Of a DNA stretch of 64,000 nt, positions 46,702 through 55,710 are shown piece after piece. The number at the start of each line of letters is the position of its first letter. The first letter of the stretch is position 1. This stretch comes from Piscinibacter gummiphilus (GTDB lineage: Bacteria > Pseudomonadota > Gammaproteobacteria > Burkholderiales > Burkholderiaceae_C): contig NZ_CP136336.1 in NCBI RefSeq assembly GCF_032681285.1, forward strand, positions 2,157,001-2,221,000, given 5' to 3'. The notes beneath the pieces were generated by a model that did not search any database, was not told where the DNA came from, and saw only the letters and a program-made list of their open reading frames with translations. The position numbers were made by a program, and so were the translations under genes.

Positions 46702-48651
46702 ATGAGCACGAAGTCGGGTGTGCAGGATCACACGGACGGTTTCTTTCGGTTCCACGGGGCCTGGGCCCCGGGCGTGCGCCTGTTCCGGCGCCTGCAGTTC
46801 AGGGCCAAGGCGGCGATGGTGTCGGTGATGTTCCTCGTGCCCATCGTGGCGTTGGGGTGGAGCTTCTACAACGACAAGGCGGCGTCGATCGGCTTCTCCG
46901 CCAAGGAGCGCCTGGGCATCGAGTACATCCGCGAGCTGATGCCGGCGCTCAAGCTGGGCGTGCAGCAGCGTGCCGCAGCGGGCACGCCGGGCGCTGCAGA
47001 GATCGCGACCAAGCTCGAGGCACAGCTCAAGCAGGTGGCCGCGGTCGAGCAGCGCCTGGGCGCCGAGTTGGGCACGGCTCCGCTCTACGCCAAGCTCGTC
47101 GAGGCGCACAAGGCAACGCTGGCCAGCGCCGGCAAGGCCGACGAGGCAGCCTTCAACGCCCGCACCCAGTTCGTGACGGCCGTGCTCGACGTGCTCGGCC
47201 AGGCCACCGACGGCTCCAACCTCATCCTCGACCCCGACCTCGACACCTACTACCTCATGGACCTGTCGACCACCCGGGTGCCGCAGCTCATCGAGTTGGT
47301 CGCCCGCGTGCAGGCCGCCGGTATACCGGTGCTGGAATCGGGGGCCACGCCGGCCGCGATGCGGGTGCTGGCCGATCGAGTGCCGCTGGTCGAGTTCCAC
47401 GAAGAGCAGACCAGGATCGGGCTGGCCAAGAGCACCGGCGCAACCGCCGAACTCGCCGCCACGCTGAAAGCCGAAACGCCGACGAAGGACCTGCGTGCGT
47501 TCATCGAGCTGTCGCGTGCGTCGTTCTTCGGCGATGCGGTCAAGGGCGACAAGGCCGCGTTCGTGCAGGCCGCCTCCAAGGTGATCGATTCGCAGGTCGA
47601 GTTCTCGACCCGCCTGCTCGACGATCTCGACCGCCTCATTGCCAAGCGCGTGGCCGGCATGGCCCTGGTCCGCGATGTGACGACCGCGATCGTGGCCGTG
47701 GCGCTCGCGGCTGGGGCGTACCTTTTCTACAGCTTCTTCCTGGTCACGCAGGGCGGGTTGCGCGAAGTGCAGAAGCATCTCGAAGCCATGACGTCCGGCG
47801 ACCTCACCACCCACCCGCAGCCCTGGGGCCGCGACGAGCAGGCGCACCTGATGGTCACGCTGGCGGAGATGCAGCACTCGCTGCGCGCCATCGTGTCGCG
47901 CGTGCGCGGCTCCTCGGATCAACTCGTGCAGGCGAGCGGCGAGATCGCCTCCGCGGCGATGGACCTGTCGTCGCGCACCGAGCAGACCGCGTCCAACCTG
48001 GAAGAGAGCGCGGCGTCGATGGAGCAGATTTCCTCGACGATCAAGCACACCGCCGACAACGCCCATGAAGCGGCCAGCGTGGCCGTCACCAACTCGGGCG
48101 TGGCGCAGCGCAGCGGCGAGGTGATCGGCCAGGTGGTGAGCACCATGCAGGAGATCCATGCCTCGTCGGCGAAGATTTCCGACATCATCGGCGTGATCGA
48201 CGGCATCGCCTTCCAGACCAACATCCTCGCGCTCAATGCGGCGGTGGAAGCCGCCCGTGCGGGCGAGCAGGGCCGCGGCTTCGCGGTGGTGGCGAGCGAG
48301 GTGCGCAGCCTCGCGCAGCGCAGCGCGCAGGCGGCGAAAGAGATCAAGAGCCTCATCTCCGCCAGCGTGGAGCGCGTCGACACCGGCACGCGCGTGGTGC
48401 AGGGCGCCGGCGCCACGATGGACGAGCTGCTCGGCAGCGCGCGCCGCATCAGCGACCTGCTGCACGAGATCTCGACGGCGGCCAAGGAAGAAAGTGCCGG
48501 CGTCACGCAGGTGGGCGCCGCCGTTCAGGAGCTCGATCGCATGACGCAGCAGAATGCCGCGCTCGTCGAGCAGACAGCCGCCGCGGCGTCGTCGCTGAAG
48601 GACCAGGCCACCGACCTCGCCGCCGAAGTGGCGAGGTTCCGCCTGCCGTAG
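46702..48651 (+). CDS. Methyl-accepting chemotaxis protein
   Basis: A 649-residue chemoreceptor. A membrane helix at about residues 38-57 (MVSVMFLVPIVALGWSFY) is followed by a large helical periplasmic domain, a second helix near 330-352 (AIVAVALAAGAYLFYSFFLV), HAMP, and the methyl-accepting signalling domain with the conserved tip FQTNILALNAAVEAARAGEQ. Periplasmic ligand unknown. There is no C-terminal NWETF-type CheR tether. No che genes are adjacent; the CheA-like gene at 8152-10296 is 36 kb away and lacks a CheW-type domain, so this receptor likely feeds a different array. Confidence 0.95.
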   Translation: MSTKSGVQDHTDGFFRFHGAWAPGVRLFRRLQFRAKAAMVSVMFLVPIVALGWSFYNDKAASIGFSAKERLGIEYIRELMPALKLGVQQRAAAGTPGAAEIATKLEAQLKQVAAVEQRLGAELGTAPLYAKLVEAHKATLASAGKADEAAFNARTQFVTAVLDVLGQATDGSNLILDPDLDTYYLMDLSTTRVPQLIELVARVQAAGIPVLESGATPAAMRVLADRVPLVEFHEEQTRIGLAKSTGATAELAATLKAETPTKDLRAFIELSRASFFGDAVKGDKAAFVQAASKVIDSQVEFSTRLLDDLDRLIAKRVAGMALVRDVTTAIVAVALAAGAYLFYSFFLVTQGGLREVQKHLEAMTSGDLTTHPQPWGRDEQAHLMVTLAEMQHSLRAIVSRVRGSSDQLVQASGEIASAAMDLSSRTEQTASNLEESAASMEQISSTIKHTADNAHEAASVAVTNSGVAQRSGEVIGQVVSTMQEIHASSAKISDIIGVIDGIAFQTNILALNAAVEAARAGEQGRGFAVVASEVRSLAQRSAQAAKEIKSLISASVERVDTGTRVVQGAGATMDELLGSARRISDLLHEISTAAKEESAGVTQVGAAVQELDRMTQQNAALVEQTAAAASSLKDQATDLAAEVARFRLP

Positions 48652-48706
48652 CGCGGGGTTCAAGCGGCTGCGTTAGGCTCGGCGCTTCTGAGAAAGGAGC
48701 GCCCCG

Positions 48707-49732
48707 ATGAAATACACCCGCCTCGGATCGACCGGCCTTCAGGTCTCGCGCCTGTGCCTGGGCATGATGACCTACGGCACGCCCGAGTGGCGACCCTGGG
48801 TGCTGGACGAAGCCGCCAGCCGCCCGCTGGTCAAGAAGGCCGTCGAACTCGGCATCAACTTCTTCGACACCGCCGACACCTATTCCGCCGGCGAGAGCGA
48901 GGTGCTCACGGCCAAGCTGCTCGGCGAGTTCTGCAAGCGCGACGAGATCGTCATCGCCACCAAGGTCTTCTTCCCCGTGTCGATGGAGACCAAGTTCGGC
49001 ACCCACACCTCGGCCCAGCGCGTGCCGCTCAACACGCACGGCCTGAGCCGTAAGCGCATCTTCCACGCCATCGATGCGAGCCTGAAGCGCCTCAACACCG
49101 ACTACGTCGACCTCTACCAGATCCACCGCTGGGACCCGCACACGCCCATCGAAGAGACGATGGAAGCGCTGCACGACGTGGTGAAGGCCGGCAAGGCGCG
49201 ATACATCGGCGCGAGCTCCATGTGGGCGTGGCAGTTCGCCAAGGCGCAGCAGGTGGCCAAGGAGAACGGTTGGACGCGCTTCGTCAGCATGCAGAACCAC
49301 TACAACCTCGCCTACCGCGAGGAAGAGCGCGAAATGCTCCCGCTCTGCCGCGACCAGGGCGTGGCCGTGATCCCGTGGAGCCCGCTGGCCAGAGGCTTCC
49401 TCGCCGGCAACCGGGCGCGCGACGACAAGACGAGCGGCGCCACGGAACGCGCGAAGACCGACGACCTGGCCCAGCACCTCTATTACCGCGACAGCGATTT
49501 CGCGACCGTCGACCGCCTGAAGGCCATGGCCACGCAGCGCGGCGTGAGCGCGGCGACGCTCGCCTACGCCTGGCTGCTGCACCAGCCGGGCGTCAGCGCG
49601 CCCATCATCGGCGCGAGCAAGCTGCCGCAGTTCGACGATGCGGCGGCGGCGGTGGAGCTGCACCTGTCGGCCGAGGACCTCAAGCAGCTCGGCCAGGGCT
49701 ACGAGCCGCACCCGATCCTCGGGCACGCCTGA
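48707..49732 (+). CDS. Aldo/keto reductase
   Basis: A 341-residue NADPH-dependent TIM-barrel reductase. The catalytic tetrad is visible as Asp and Tyr in FFDTADTYSAGESE, Lys in VIATKVFF and His in DLYQIHRWDPHTP. The sequence LGMMTYGTPEWRPWVLDE resembles the MocA/YajO-type group. AGGAGC precedes the ATG. It converges on gntR with a 13-bp gap. Substrate unknown. Confidence 0.93.
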   Translation: MKYTRLGSTGLQVSRLCLGMMTYGTPEWRPWVLDEAASRPLVKKAVELGINFFDTADTYSAGESEVLTAKLLGEFCKRDEIVIATKVFFPVSMETKFGTHTSAQRVPLNTHGLSRKRIFHAIDASLKRLNTDYVDLYQIHRWDPHTPIEETMEALHDVVKAGKARYIGASSMWAWQFAKAQQVAKENGWTRFVSMQNHYNLAYREEEREMLPLCRDQGVAVIPWSPLARGFLAGNRARDDKTSGATERAKTDDLAQHLYYRDSDFATVDRLKAMATQRGVSAATLAYAWLLHQPGVSAPIIGASKLPQFDDAAAAVELHLSAEDLKQLGQGYEPHPILGHA

Positions 49733-49745
49733 CCGACGGGCACCT

Positions 49746-50768
49746 TCAGGTGCTCTGCCGCTGCATCAGCTGGTAGCCCACGTCGATCGACGCCTGCGCC
49801 ACCGGCTCGCGCCGCATCAACGCGAGCAGCATGCGCGCCGCCTCTTCGCCGATCTCGGTACGGGGCGTGTGCACGGTGGTGAGTGGCGGCAGCATCTGGT
49901 CGCTGCCCGCCAGGTCGTTGAAGCCGGCCACGGCCACGCGCTCGGGCACCTTCACGCCCATGCGCAGCGCGGCGAGCAGGCCGCCCTGGGCCAGGTCGTC
50001 GTTGCAGAAGAACATGGCGTCGACATCCGGCCTAGTCTTCAGCACCTCTTCGAAGAGCTGGCCGCCGAGCGCCATCGACGAGCGCTCGGGGTTGAGCAGC
50101 TCGAGCTTCGGGTCGTAGAGGCCGGCCTCGCGCAGGCAGCGGCGGTAGCCCTCGGCACGCTGCATCACGCGCGGGTCGAGCTGCGCGGCGACGAAGGCGA
50201 TGCGCTTGCGGCCGCGTGCGAGCAGGTGGGCGGTGATGGCGTGCCCCGCGTCGGTCTGCGAGAACCCCACGCTGTGCACGCCGGGCGCTTGCGTCGTTTC
50301 CATCACGTGCACGCAGGGCACGCCGCTCGCCGCGATGAGCTGGCGGCTCGCTTCGGTGCGGTCGAAGCCGGTGACGAGCAGGCCGGCGGGGCGGTGCGCC
50401 ATGTAGCTGCGCAGGAGCTGCTCTTCTTCCTGCGGGTCGTAGTGCGTGACGCCGATGAGCGTCTGGAAGCCGGCCGGCAGCAGCGTGCGGTGCACGGCTT
50501 CGAGCAGGTCGACGAAGAGGGTGTTGGTCAGCAGGGGGATCAGCACGGCCACGTGGGAGCTGCGGGCCGAGGCCAACGCACGGGCCGCGGGGTCGGGCAC
50601 GTAACCGAGCTGCTGCGCGGCGGATTGCACGCGGGCCACGAGTTCGGCGGCCACGCTGCGCTCGCCGCGCAACGCGCGTGAGACGGTGATCGGGCTGACG
50701 CCCGCCGCGGCGGCGACGTCTCCGAGGGTCACCCGGCCGGTGGCACGGGGACGGCGGGAAGAGGACAT
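49746..50768 (-). CDS. gntR: LacI-family regulator of gluconate genes
   Basis: A 340-residue LacI-type repressor. The helix-turn-helix is VTLGDVAAAAGVSPITVSRA with the hinge AARALASARSSHVAVLIP, followed by a periplasmic-binding-like sugar domain. The sequence and its place divergent from gluconokinase suggest a GntR-type repressor induced by gluconate. Two matching palindromic operators lie in the 191-bp region before gntK. Confidence 0.9.
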   Translation of the reverse strand: MSSSRRPRATGRVTLGDVAAAAGVSPITVSRALRGERSVAAELVARVQSAAQQLGYVPDPAARALASARSSHVAVLIPLLTNTLFVDLLEAVHRTLLPAGFQTLIGVTHYDPQEEEQLLRSYMAHRPAGLLVTGFDRTEASRQLIAASGVPCVHVMETTQAPGVHSVGFSQTDAGHAITAHLLARGRKRIAFVAAQLDPRVMQRAEGYRRCLREAGLYDPKLELLNPERSSMALGGQLFEEVLKTRPDVDAMFFCNDDLAQGGLLAALRMGVKVPERVAVAGFNDLAGSDQMLPPLTTVHTPRTEIGEEAARMLLALMRREPVAQASIDVGYQLMQRQST

Positions 50769-50827
50769 GGGAGTGTTGACAGGAAGCTACGGGTTAGCCC
50801 GCATGACGATCAATGGGGTGGGGCCTA

Positions 50828-50841
50828 GGATAGCGCTGTCC
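50828..50841. promoter_or_regulatory. GntR-type operator 1
   Basis: GGATAGCGCTGTCC is a palindrome with one mismatched pair, in the LacI-family style with a central CG-type core. It shares GATAGCGCT and TCCAA with operator 2, with centres 117 bp apart. Confidence 0.7.
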
Positions 50842-50904
50842 AACGCAGTGCAGCAAGGCCAAGCCCTGGTGGGTTTCCCTGAGAGAGGCTGACGCAGCGA
50901 AAGG

Positions 50905-50933
50905 AACGGCGGCCGCATGCAAGGGCCGTTTTT
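50905..50933 (+). terminator. Possible attenuator hairpin before gntK
   Basis: AACGGC (50905-50910) pairs with GCCGTT (50925-50930) around a 14-base loop, with T5 at 50929-50933. It is a weak terminator-like element in the gntK leader; an alternative is that it is chance G+C structure. Confidence 0.3.
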
Positions 50934-50945
50934 CGGCATCAACGA

Positions 50946-50957
50946 GATAGCGCTATC
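50946..50957. promoter_or_regulatory. GntR-type operator 2, overlapping the gntK ribosome site
   Basis: GATAGCGCTATC is a perfect 12-bp palindrome ending 2 bases before the gntK ATG. Being so close to the start, repressor bound here would act as a roadblock or, with operator 1, by looping. Confidence 0.7.
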
Positions 50958-50959
50958 CA

Positions 50960-51466
50960 ATGTCTTCCGTCGTCTTCATGGGTGTGGCCGGTTGCGGCAA
51001 ATCGAGCGCAGGCCAGGCCGTGGCGCAGCGCATGGGCTGGCCGCTGATCGAAGGCGACGACTACCACCTGGAGGCGAGCAAGGCCAAGATGCGCCAGGGC
51101 ATTGCGCTCACCGACAGCGACCGCGCCGAGTGGCTCGCCATCCTCGGTGGGCTGCTGGCCGACCAGCAGCGGCGCGGCCAGTCGGCGGCGCTCACCTGCT
51201 CGGCGCTCAAGCGCAGCTACCGCGATCTGCTGCGCAGCCGCAACGCGGGCCTGCGCTTCGTGTACCTCGAGATCGACAAGCCCCATGCCCTGCAGCGCGT
51301 GGCAGCGCGGGCGGGCGAGCATCTCTTTCCGCCGAGCCTGGTCGACAGCCAGTTCGCCACGCTGGAGGCGCCGCACGGGGAGCCCGGCGTGCTGTGCATC
51401 GATGCGCTGCTGCCGCGCGACGAGCTGGCCGACCGTGTGGCCGAGTGGCTGAGGAGCAACCCATGA
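50960..51466 (+). CDS. gntK: Gluconokinase
   Basis: GntK phosphorylates D-gluconate to 6-phosphogluconate for the Entner-Doudoroff or pentose phosphate pathway. The 168-residue enzyme has the P-loop MGVAGCGKSSAGQ, the gluconate-binding EGDDYHLEASKAKMRQGIAL, and ALKRSYRDLLR. The stop overlaps the dctQ start by 4 bp, so kinase and transporter are coupled. Operator 2 abuts its start. Confidence 0.95.
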   Translation: MSSVVFMGVAGCGKSSAGQAVAQRMGWPLIEGDDYHLEASKAKMRQGIALTDSDRAEWLAILGGLLADQQRRGQSAALTCSALKRSYRDLLRSRNAGLRFVYLEIDKPHALQRVAARAGEHLFPPSLVDSQFATLEAPHGEPGVLCIDALLPRDELADRVAEWLRSNP

Positions 51467-51966
51467 CCCGACACGATGCCCCGCGCAACGGTGCGCAACG
51501 CCTGGCCGAGATGGCGATGGCGCTCGCCTTGGCCGTGATGGCCCTGGCCGTCTTCGTCAACGTGGTGCTGCGCTACGGCTTCGGCAGCGGCATCGCCGCC
51601 AGCGAAGAACTCTCGCGCCTGCTCTTCGTGTGGATGGTCTTCATCGGCGCCACCGCGGCCTACCCGCTGGGTGAGCACATGGCGTTCACGAGCCTGCTGC
51701 GGCCTCTGCAGGCAAAGCCTCTGGCGCTGAAGGTGCTGACGCGGGTGATCCACGCGCTGGTGGTCGGCACCTGCGTGTTGGTGGGCTGGGGCGCCTGGCA
51801 GCAGGTGGTGGTGGGCATGGACAGCAAGAGTGTGGTGCTCGGTTACCCCTCGGCGCTGCTGCCGCTGCCCGCGCTGCTGTGTGCGGCGGCCATCGGGGTG
51901 ATGGCGCTCGTCGACCTGGTGCGTGGCAAGCCGATCGACTTCGGCCACGAAGTCGACGTCGAGTAA
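51463..51966 (+). CDS. dctQ: TRAP transporter small membrane subunit DctQ
   Basis: A 167-residue four-helix membrane protein of the DctQ family, with the signature EELSRLLFVWMVFIGATAAY and the start MTRHDAPRNGAQRL. The ATG at 51463 overlaps the gntK stop. dctM follows after 19 bp. Confidence 0.93.
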   Translation: MTRHDAPRNGAQRLAEMAMALALAVMALAVFVNVVLRYGFGSGIAASEELSRLLFVWMVFIGATAAYPLGEHMAFTSLLRPLQAKPLALKVLTRVIHALVVGTCVLVGWGAWQQVVVGMDSKSVVLGYPSALLPLPALLCAAAIGVMALVDLVRGKPIDFGHEVDVE

Positions 51967-51985
51967 GAGGCGAGGGGAACACACC

Positions 51986-53275
51986 ATGGACCAAGGCCTC
52001 GTCGCCGTCATCTTCATCGTCGCCATGCTCGGCTTCATGGGCATCGGCGTGCCGATGGCCTTTGCACTCGTGCTCACCGGGGCCTCGATGGCCTGGGTGC
52101 TCGGCTTCTTCGACACCCAGCTCTTCGCGCAGAACCTGGTGGCCGGCATCGACAGCTTCCCGCTGCTCGCCGTGCCGTTCTTCATCCTCGCCGGCGAGCT
52201 GATGAACGCGGGCGGCATCAGCCGCCGCATCATCGACATGGCGCAGGCCTGGGTCGGCCACATCCGCGGCGGCCTGGGCTTCGTGACCATCGGCGCGGCC
52301 ATCCTCATGGCGAGCATGAGCGGCTCGGCCCTGGCCGACACCGCGGCGCTCGCGACCATCCTGCTGCCGATGATGCGGGCGCACGGCTACCCGATGGCCA
52401 CCTCCGCCGGCCTCATCGCCTCGGGCGGGATCATCGCGCCCATCATTCCGCCGTCGATGCCGTTCGTGATCTACGGCGTCACGACCAACACCTCGATCTC
52501 CTCGCTCTTCCTCTCGGGCATCGTGCCCGGGCTCATCATGGGCGTGGGCCTCGTGATCGCGTGGAAGCTGCAGGTGCGCGGCATGACGCTCGTCGAGAAC
52601 CCGCCCGTGCCGATGGGCCAGCGCGTGAAGATCACCGTCAAGGCGTTCTGGGCCCTGCTGATGCCGCTCATCATCATCGGCGGCATGAAGACGGGCGTCT
52701 TCACGCCCACGGAAGCGGCGGTGGTGGCGGCGTTCTACGCGATGGTCATCGCCTTCTTCGTGCACCGCGAGATGACGCTGCCGCAGTTCCACGGCGTGCT
52801 GGTGCGCGCGGCCAAGACGACGGCCATCGTGATGTTTCTCTGCGCCGGGGCGCAGGTCACGAGCTACATGGTGACGCTGGCCGACCTGCCGGCCACGCTC
52901 ACCGCCTGGCTGGGCCCGCTGGTGGAGCACCCGCGCGTGCTGATGGCGGTGATGATGATCGTGCTGGTGTTGATCGGCACGGCGCTCGACCTCACGCCCA
53001 CCATCCTCATCTTCGCGCCGGTCATGCTGCCCATCGCGGCCAAGGCCGGCATCGACCCGGTGTACTTCGGCCTGATGTTCGTGCTCAACGGCGCCATCGG
53101 CCTCATCACGCCGCCGGTGGGCACGGTGCTCAACGTGGTGGCCGGCGTGGGCCGGCTTCGGCTCGACCAGGTCATCAAGGGGGTGAACCCCTTCCTCACC
53201 GTCTACCTCGCGATCCTCACCTTGTTCGTCGTGTTTCCCCAGATCGTCATCGCGCCCGTCAAGTGGATGCGGTGA
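51986..53275 (+). CDS. dctM: TRAP transporter large permease subunit DctM
   Basis: A 429-residue twelve-helix sodium-coupled permease of the DctM family. Landmarks are PFFILAGELMNAGGISRRII, GSALADTAALATILLP and GLIASGGIIAPIIPPSMPF. It works with DctQ and the periplasmic DctP to import a sugar acid, presumably gluconate. The shorter start at 51986 is chosen because the longer frame overlaps dctQ. dctP follows after 43 bp. Confidence 0.95.
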   Translation: MDQGLVAVIFIVAMLGFMGIGVPMAFALVLTGASMAWVLGFFDTQLFAQNLVAGIDSFPLLAVPFFILAGELMNAGGISRRIIDMAQAWVGHIRGGLGFVTIGAAILMASMSGSALADTAALATILLPMMRAHGYPMATSAGLIASGGIIAPIIPPSMPFVIYGVTTNTSISSLFLSGIVPGLIMGVGLVIAWKLQVRGMTLVENPPVPMGQRVKITVKAFWALLMPLIIIGGMKTGVFTPTEAAVVAAFYAMVIAFFVHREMTLPQFHGVLVRAAKTTAIVMFLCAGAQVTSYMVTLADLPATLTAWLGPLVEHPRVLMAVMMIVLVLIGTALDLTPTILIFAPVMLPIAAKAGIDPVYFGLMFVLNGAIGLITPPVGTVLNVVAGVGRLRLDQVIKGVNPFLTVYLAILTLFVVFPQIVIAPVKWMR

Positions 53276-53318
53276 CCACGCTCGCTCTCGTTCTCACGCT
53301 CACACCAGGAGACAAACC

Positions 53319-54326
53319 ATGAAGCTCTTCCGCCGCACCCTGCTCGCCGCGCTCGCCGTGGCCAGCGTCGCCCCTGCCTTCGCCCAGGACATCAAGCCCC
53401 GCCTCATCCGCTTCGGCTACGGCCTCAATGAACAGTCAAACCAGGGCCGCGCCACCAAGGTCTTCGTCGACGAGGTCGAGAAACTCTCGGGCGGCAAGAT
53501 GAAGGTGCGTGCCTTCGGCGCCGCGAGCCTGGGCACCGACGTGCAGATGCAGCAGGCGCTGATCGGCGGCGCGCAGGAGATGATGGTCGGCTCGACCGCC
53601 ACGCTCGTGGGCATCACCAAGGAAATGGCGCTGTGGGACACGCCGTTCCTCTTCAACAACGCGCAAGAGGCCGACGCCGTGCTCGACGGCCCGGTGGGCA
53701 CCAAGGTCAAGGCCAAGCTCGAAGAGAAGGGCCTGGTCGGCCTCGTCTACTGGGAAAACGGCTTTCGCAACCTCACCAACAACAAGCGTGCGGTCGCCAA
53801 GCTCGAAGACCTCGACGGCATCAAGCTGCGCGTGATGCAGAACAACGTCTTCCTCGACAGCTTCAAGACGCTCGGCGCCAACGCGATCCCGCTGCCGTTC
53901 AGCGAACTCTTCAGCGCGCTGGAGACCAAGGCGGTCGACGGCCAGGAGAACCCGTACAACACCATCCTCTCCAGCAAGTTCTACGAGGTGCAGAAGTACC
54001 TGACCGTCACCAACCACGTCTACAGCCCGTGGATCGTCACGGTGAGCAAGAAGTTCTGGGACCAGCTCTCGCCCGCCGAGAAGAAGGTGCTGCAAGACGC
54101 CGCCGTGAAGAGTCGCGACTTCGAACGCAAGGACACGCGCGACGAAGCCGCCAAGGCGCTCGCCGACTTGAAGGGCAAGGGCATGCAGATCAACGAACTG
54201 CCGGCGTCCGAAGCCGCGCGCATGCGCGAGAAGCTGGGGGCGATCAACAGCTCGATCGCGGCCAACGTGGGCCAGGACCTGTGGAACGAGACCCAGGCTG
54301 AGCTGGGGAAGCTGCGCAAGAAATGA
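53319..54326 (+). CDS. dctP: TRAP transporter substrate-binding protein DctP
   Basis: A 335-residue periplasmic solute receptor with a Sec signal (RRTLLAALAVASVAPAFAQ) and the DctP fold (MQQALIGGAQEMMVGSTATL, then GIKLRVMQNNVFLDSFKTLG). The arginine in KLRVMQN is the usual carboxylate anchor, consistent with a sugar acid ligand. AGGAGAC precedes the ATG. It is last in the gntK-dctQ-dctM-dctP unit and converges on phaZ with a 6-bp gap. Confidence 0.93.
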   Translation: MKLFRRTLLAALAVASVAPAFAQDIKPRLIRFGYGLNEQSNQGRATKVFVDEVEKLSGGKMKVRAFGAASLGTDVQMQQALIGGAQEMMVGSTATLVGITKEMALWDTPFLFNNAQEADAVLDGPVGTKVKAKLEEKGLVGLVYWENGFRNLTNNKRAVAKLEDLDGIKLRVMQNNVFLDSFKTLGANAIPLPFSELFSALETKAVDGQENPYNTILSSKFYEVQKYLTVTNHVYSPWIVTVSKKFWDQLSPAEKKVLQDAAVKSRDFERKDTRDEAAKALADLKGKGMQINELPASEAARMREKLGAINSSIAANVGQDLWNETQAELGKLRKK

Positions 54327-54332
54327 GGTCGT

Positions 54333-55571
54333 TCACTGAGAGACGTGGATCACGTCTCTCACGACCGGATAGATCTGGCTTCTCCAGCGGCGCCCGCTGA
54401 ATACCCCGTAGTGCCCCACGCCGGCCTGCACGTAGTGCGTCCGCATGTACGGCCGCAGGTTGGTGCAGAGGTCTTGCGCGGCGAGCGTCTGCCCCGTGGC
54501 GCAGATGTCGTCGCGCTCGCCTTCCACCGTCAGCAGCGCCGTGCGGCGAATCTTTGACGGATCGATCGTGCGCCCGCGAAACTTCAGTTGCCCCTGCGGC
54601 AGCGCGTATTCCTGGAAGACGAGGCTCACCGTCTCCAGGTAGAACTCCGCCGGCAAATCGGCCACCGCGAAGTACTCCTCGTAGAACTTGCGGGTGTGTT
54701 CGGCCGCCTGGATCGTCTCTTCGTCGGGATCGGGGTGCGCCAGGTTGGCGTAGTAGGTCTTGAATGCCTCCATGTGCCGCTCCTTGTTCATCGCCATGAA
54801 CGCCGTGAGCTGCATGAAGCCCGGGTACACGCGCCTCCCGCCGCCCTTGAAGCGCCAGGGCACGCGGCTCACGAGGTTGTGTTCGAACCACTCGATGCCC
54901 TTGGTCATCGCGAGCTTGTTCACCTCGGTCGGGCTGATGCGGCAGTCGATGGGGCCGGCCATCAGCGTGAGGCTCGCGGGCGTGGCCGGGTCGCCGTCTT
55001 CCGACATCAGCGCCACCGCACTCAGCGCCGACACGCAGGGTTGGCAGATCGCCATCAGGTGCGCGCCGGGGCCGAGCACGCGCAGGAAGTCCATCAGGTG
55101 CTCGGTGTACTCGTCGAGGCCGAAGCGTCCGTGCATCAAGGGCACGTCGCGCGCGTTGTGCCAGTCGGTGATGTAGACGTCGTGGTCGGGCAGCATGGTC
55201 TCGACCGTGTCGCGCAGCAGCGTGGCGAAATGGCCCGACATCGGCGCGACGATCAGCACCCGCGGCTGCGCCGGCGTGCCGGCCGGCAGTGCTTTCTTGA
55301 AGTGCAGCAGCGTGCCGAAGGGGGTGACGTGGGTCGCTTCTTCCGTCACGCCGACCGGCTCGCCCTTGACGAGCACGCGGTCGAGGTCGAAGGGCGGCCG
55401 ATGGTGCGTGATCTCGCCGAGCTTGATGACTTCGAGCATCGCGGCGAACTTGCGGTTGGAGTCGACTGCATCCAGGCCCAGGCTCTTGTCGCGCAGCCAG
55501 GGCAGGGTGCTCCGGGCGAAGGTGCGCAGCGGCCACATCAAGTCGGCATGGGCTTGGTAGGCCTCGTACAT
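54333..55571 (-). CDS. phaZ: Intracellular polyhydroxybutyrate depolymerase
   Basis: This enzyme mobilises native cytoplasmic PHB granules. The 412-residue protein matches the PhaZ1 type of Ralstonia/Cupriavidus, in which a cysteine replaces the usual serine nucleophile: Cys176 in MAICQPCVSALSA. Other conserved parts are MYEAYQAHADLMWPLR at the start and HYGVFSGRRWRSQIYP with the catalytic histidine near the end. The start at 55571 is chosen because the longer frame extends into the divergent gene. Its last codons lie inside a strong inverted repeat. Confidence 0.93.
   Translation of the reverse strand: MYEAYQAHADLMWPLRTFARSTLPWLRDKSLGLDAVDSNRKFAAMLEVIKLGEITHHRPPFDLDRVLVKGEPVGVTEEATHVTPFGTLLHFKKALPAGTPAQPRVLIVAPMSGHFATLLRDTVETMLPDHDVYITDWHNARDVPLMHGRFGLDEYTEHLMDFLRVLGPGAHLMAICQPCVSALSAVALMSEDGDPATPASLTLMAGPIDCRISPTEVNKLAMTKGIEWFEHNLVSRVPWRFKGGGRRVYPGFMQLTAFMAMNKERHMEAFKTYYANLAHPDPDEETIQAAEHTRKFYEEYFAVADLPAEFYLETVSLVFQEYALPQGQLKFRGRTIDPSKIRRTALLTVEGERDDICATGQTLAAQDLCTNLRPYMRTHYVQAGVGHYGVFSGRRWRSQIYPVVRDVIHVSQ
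54337..54361. terminator. 11-bp inverted repeat at convergent dctP/phaZ ends
   Basis: TGAGAGACGTG (54337-54347) and CACGTCTCTCA (54351-54361) form a perfect 11-bp stem with loop GAT. It begins 10 bases after the dctP stop and covers the last sense codons of phaZ. Neither side has a T tract, but the stem is strong enough to stabilise or help end both mRNAs. Confidence 0.55.
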
Positions 55572-55710
55572 GGGCGTCTCCTCTCGCGCTGTTCGATGTG
55601 CGTGTGCTTCTGCAACTTGCGCGCCAACACACGAGCACCGCGTTGGGGTGCCGGTTTGGCACATGCCTTGCAGATCGTTGGCCAGCCCACAACCACGGGA
55701 GACACGCCTC

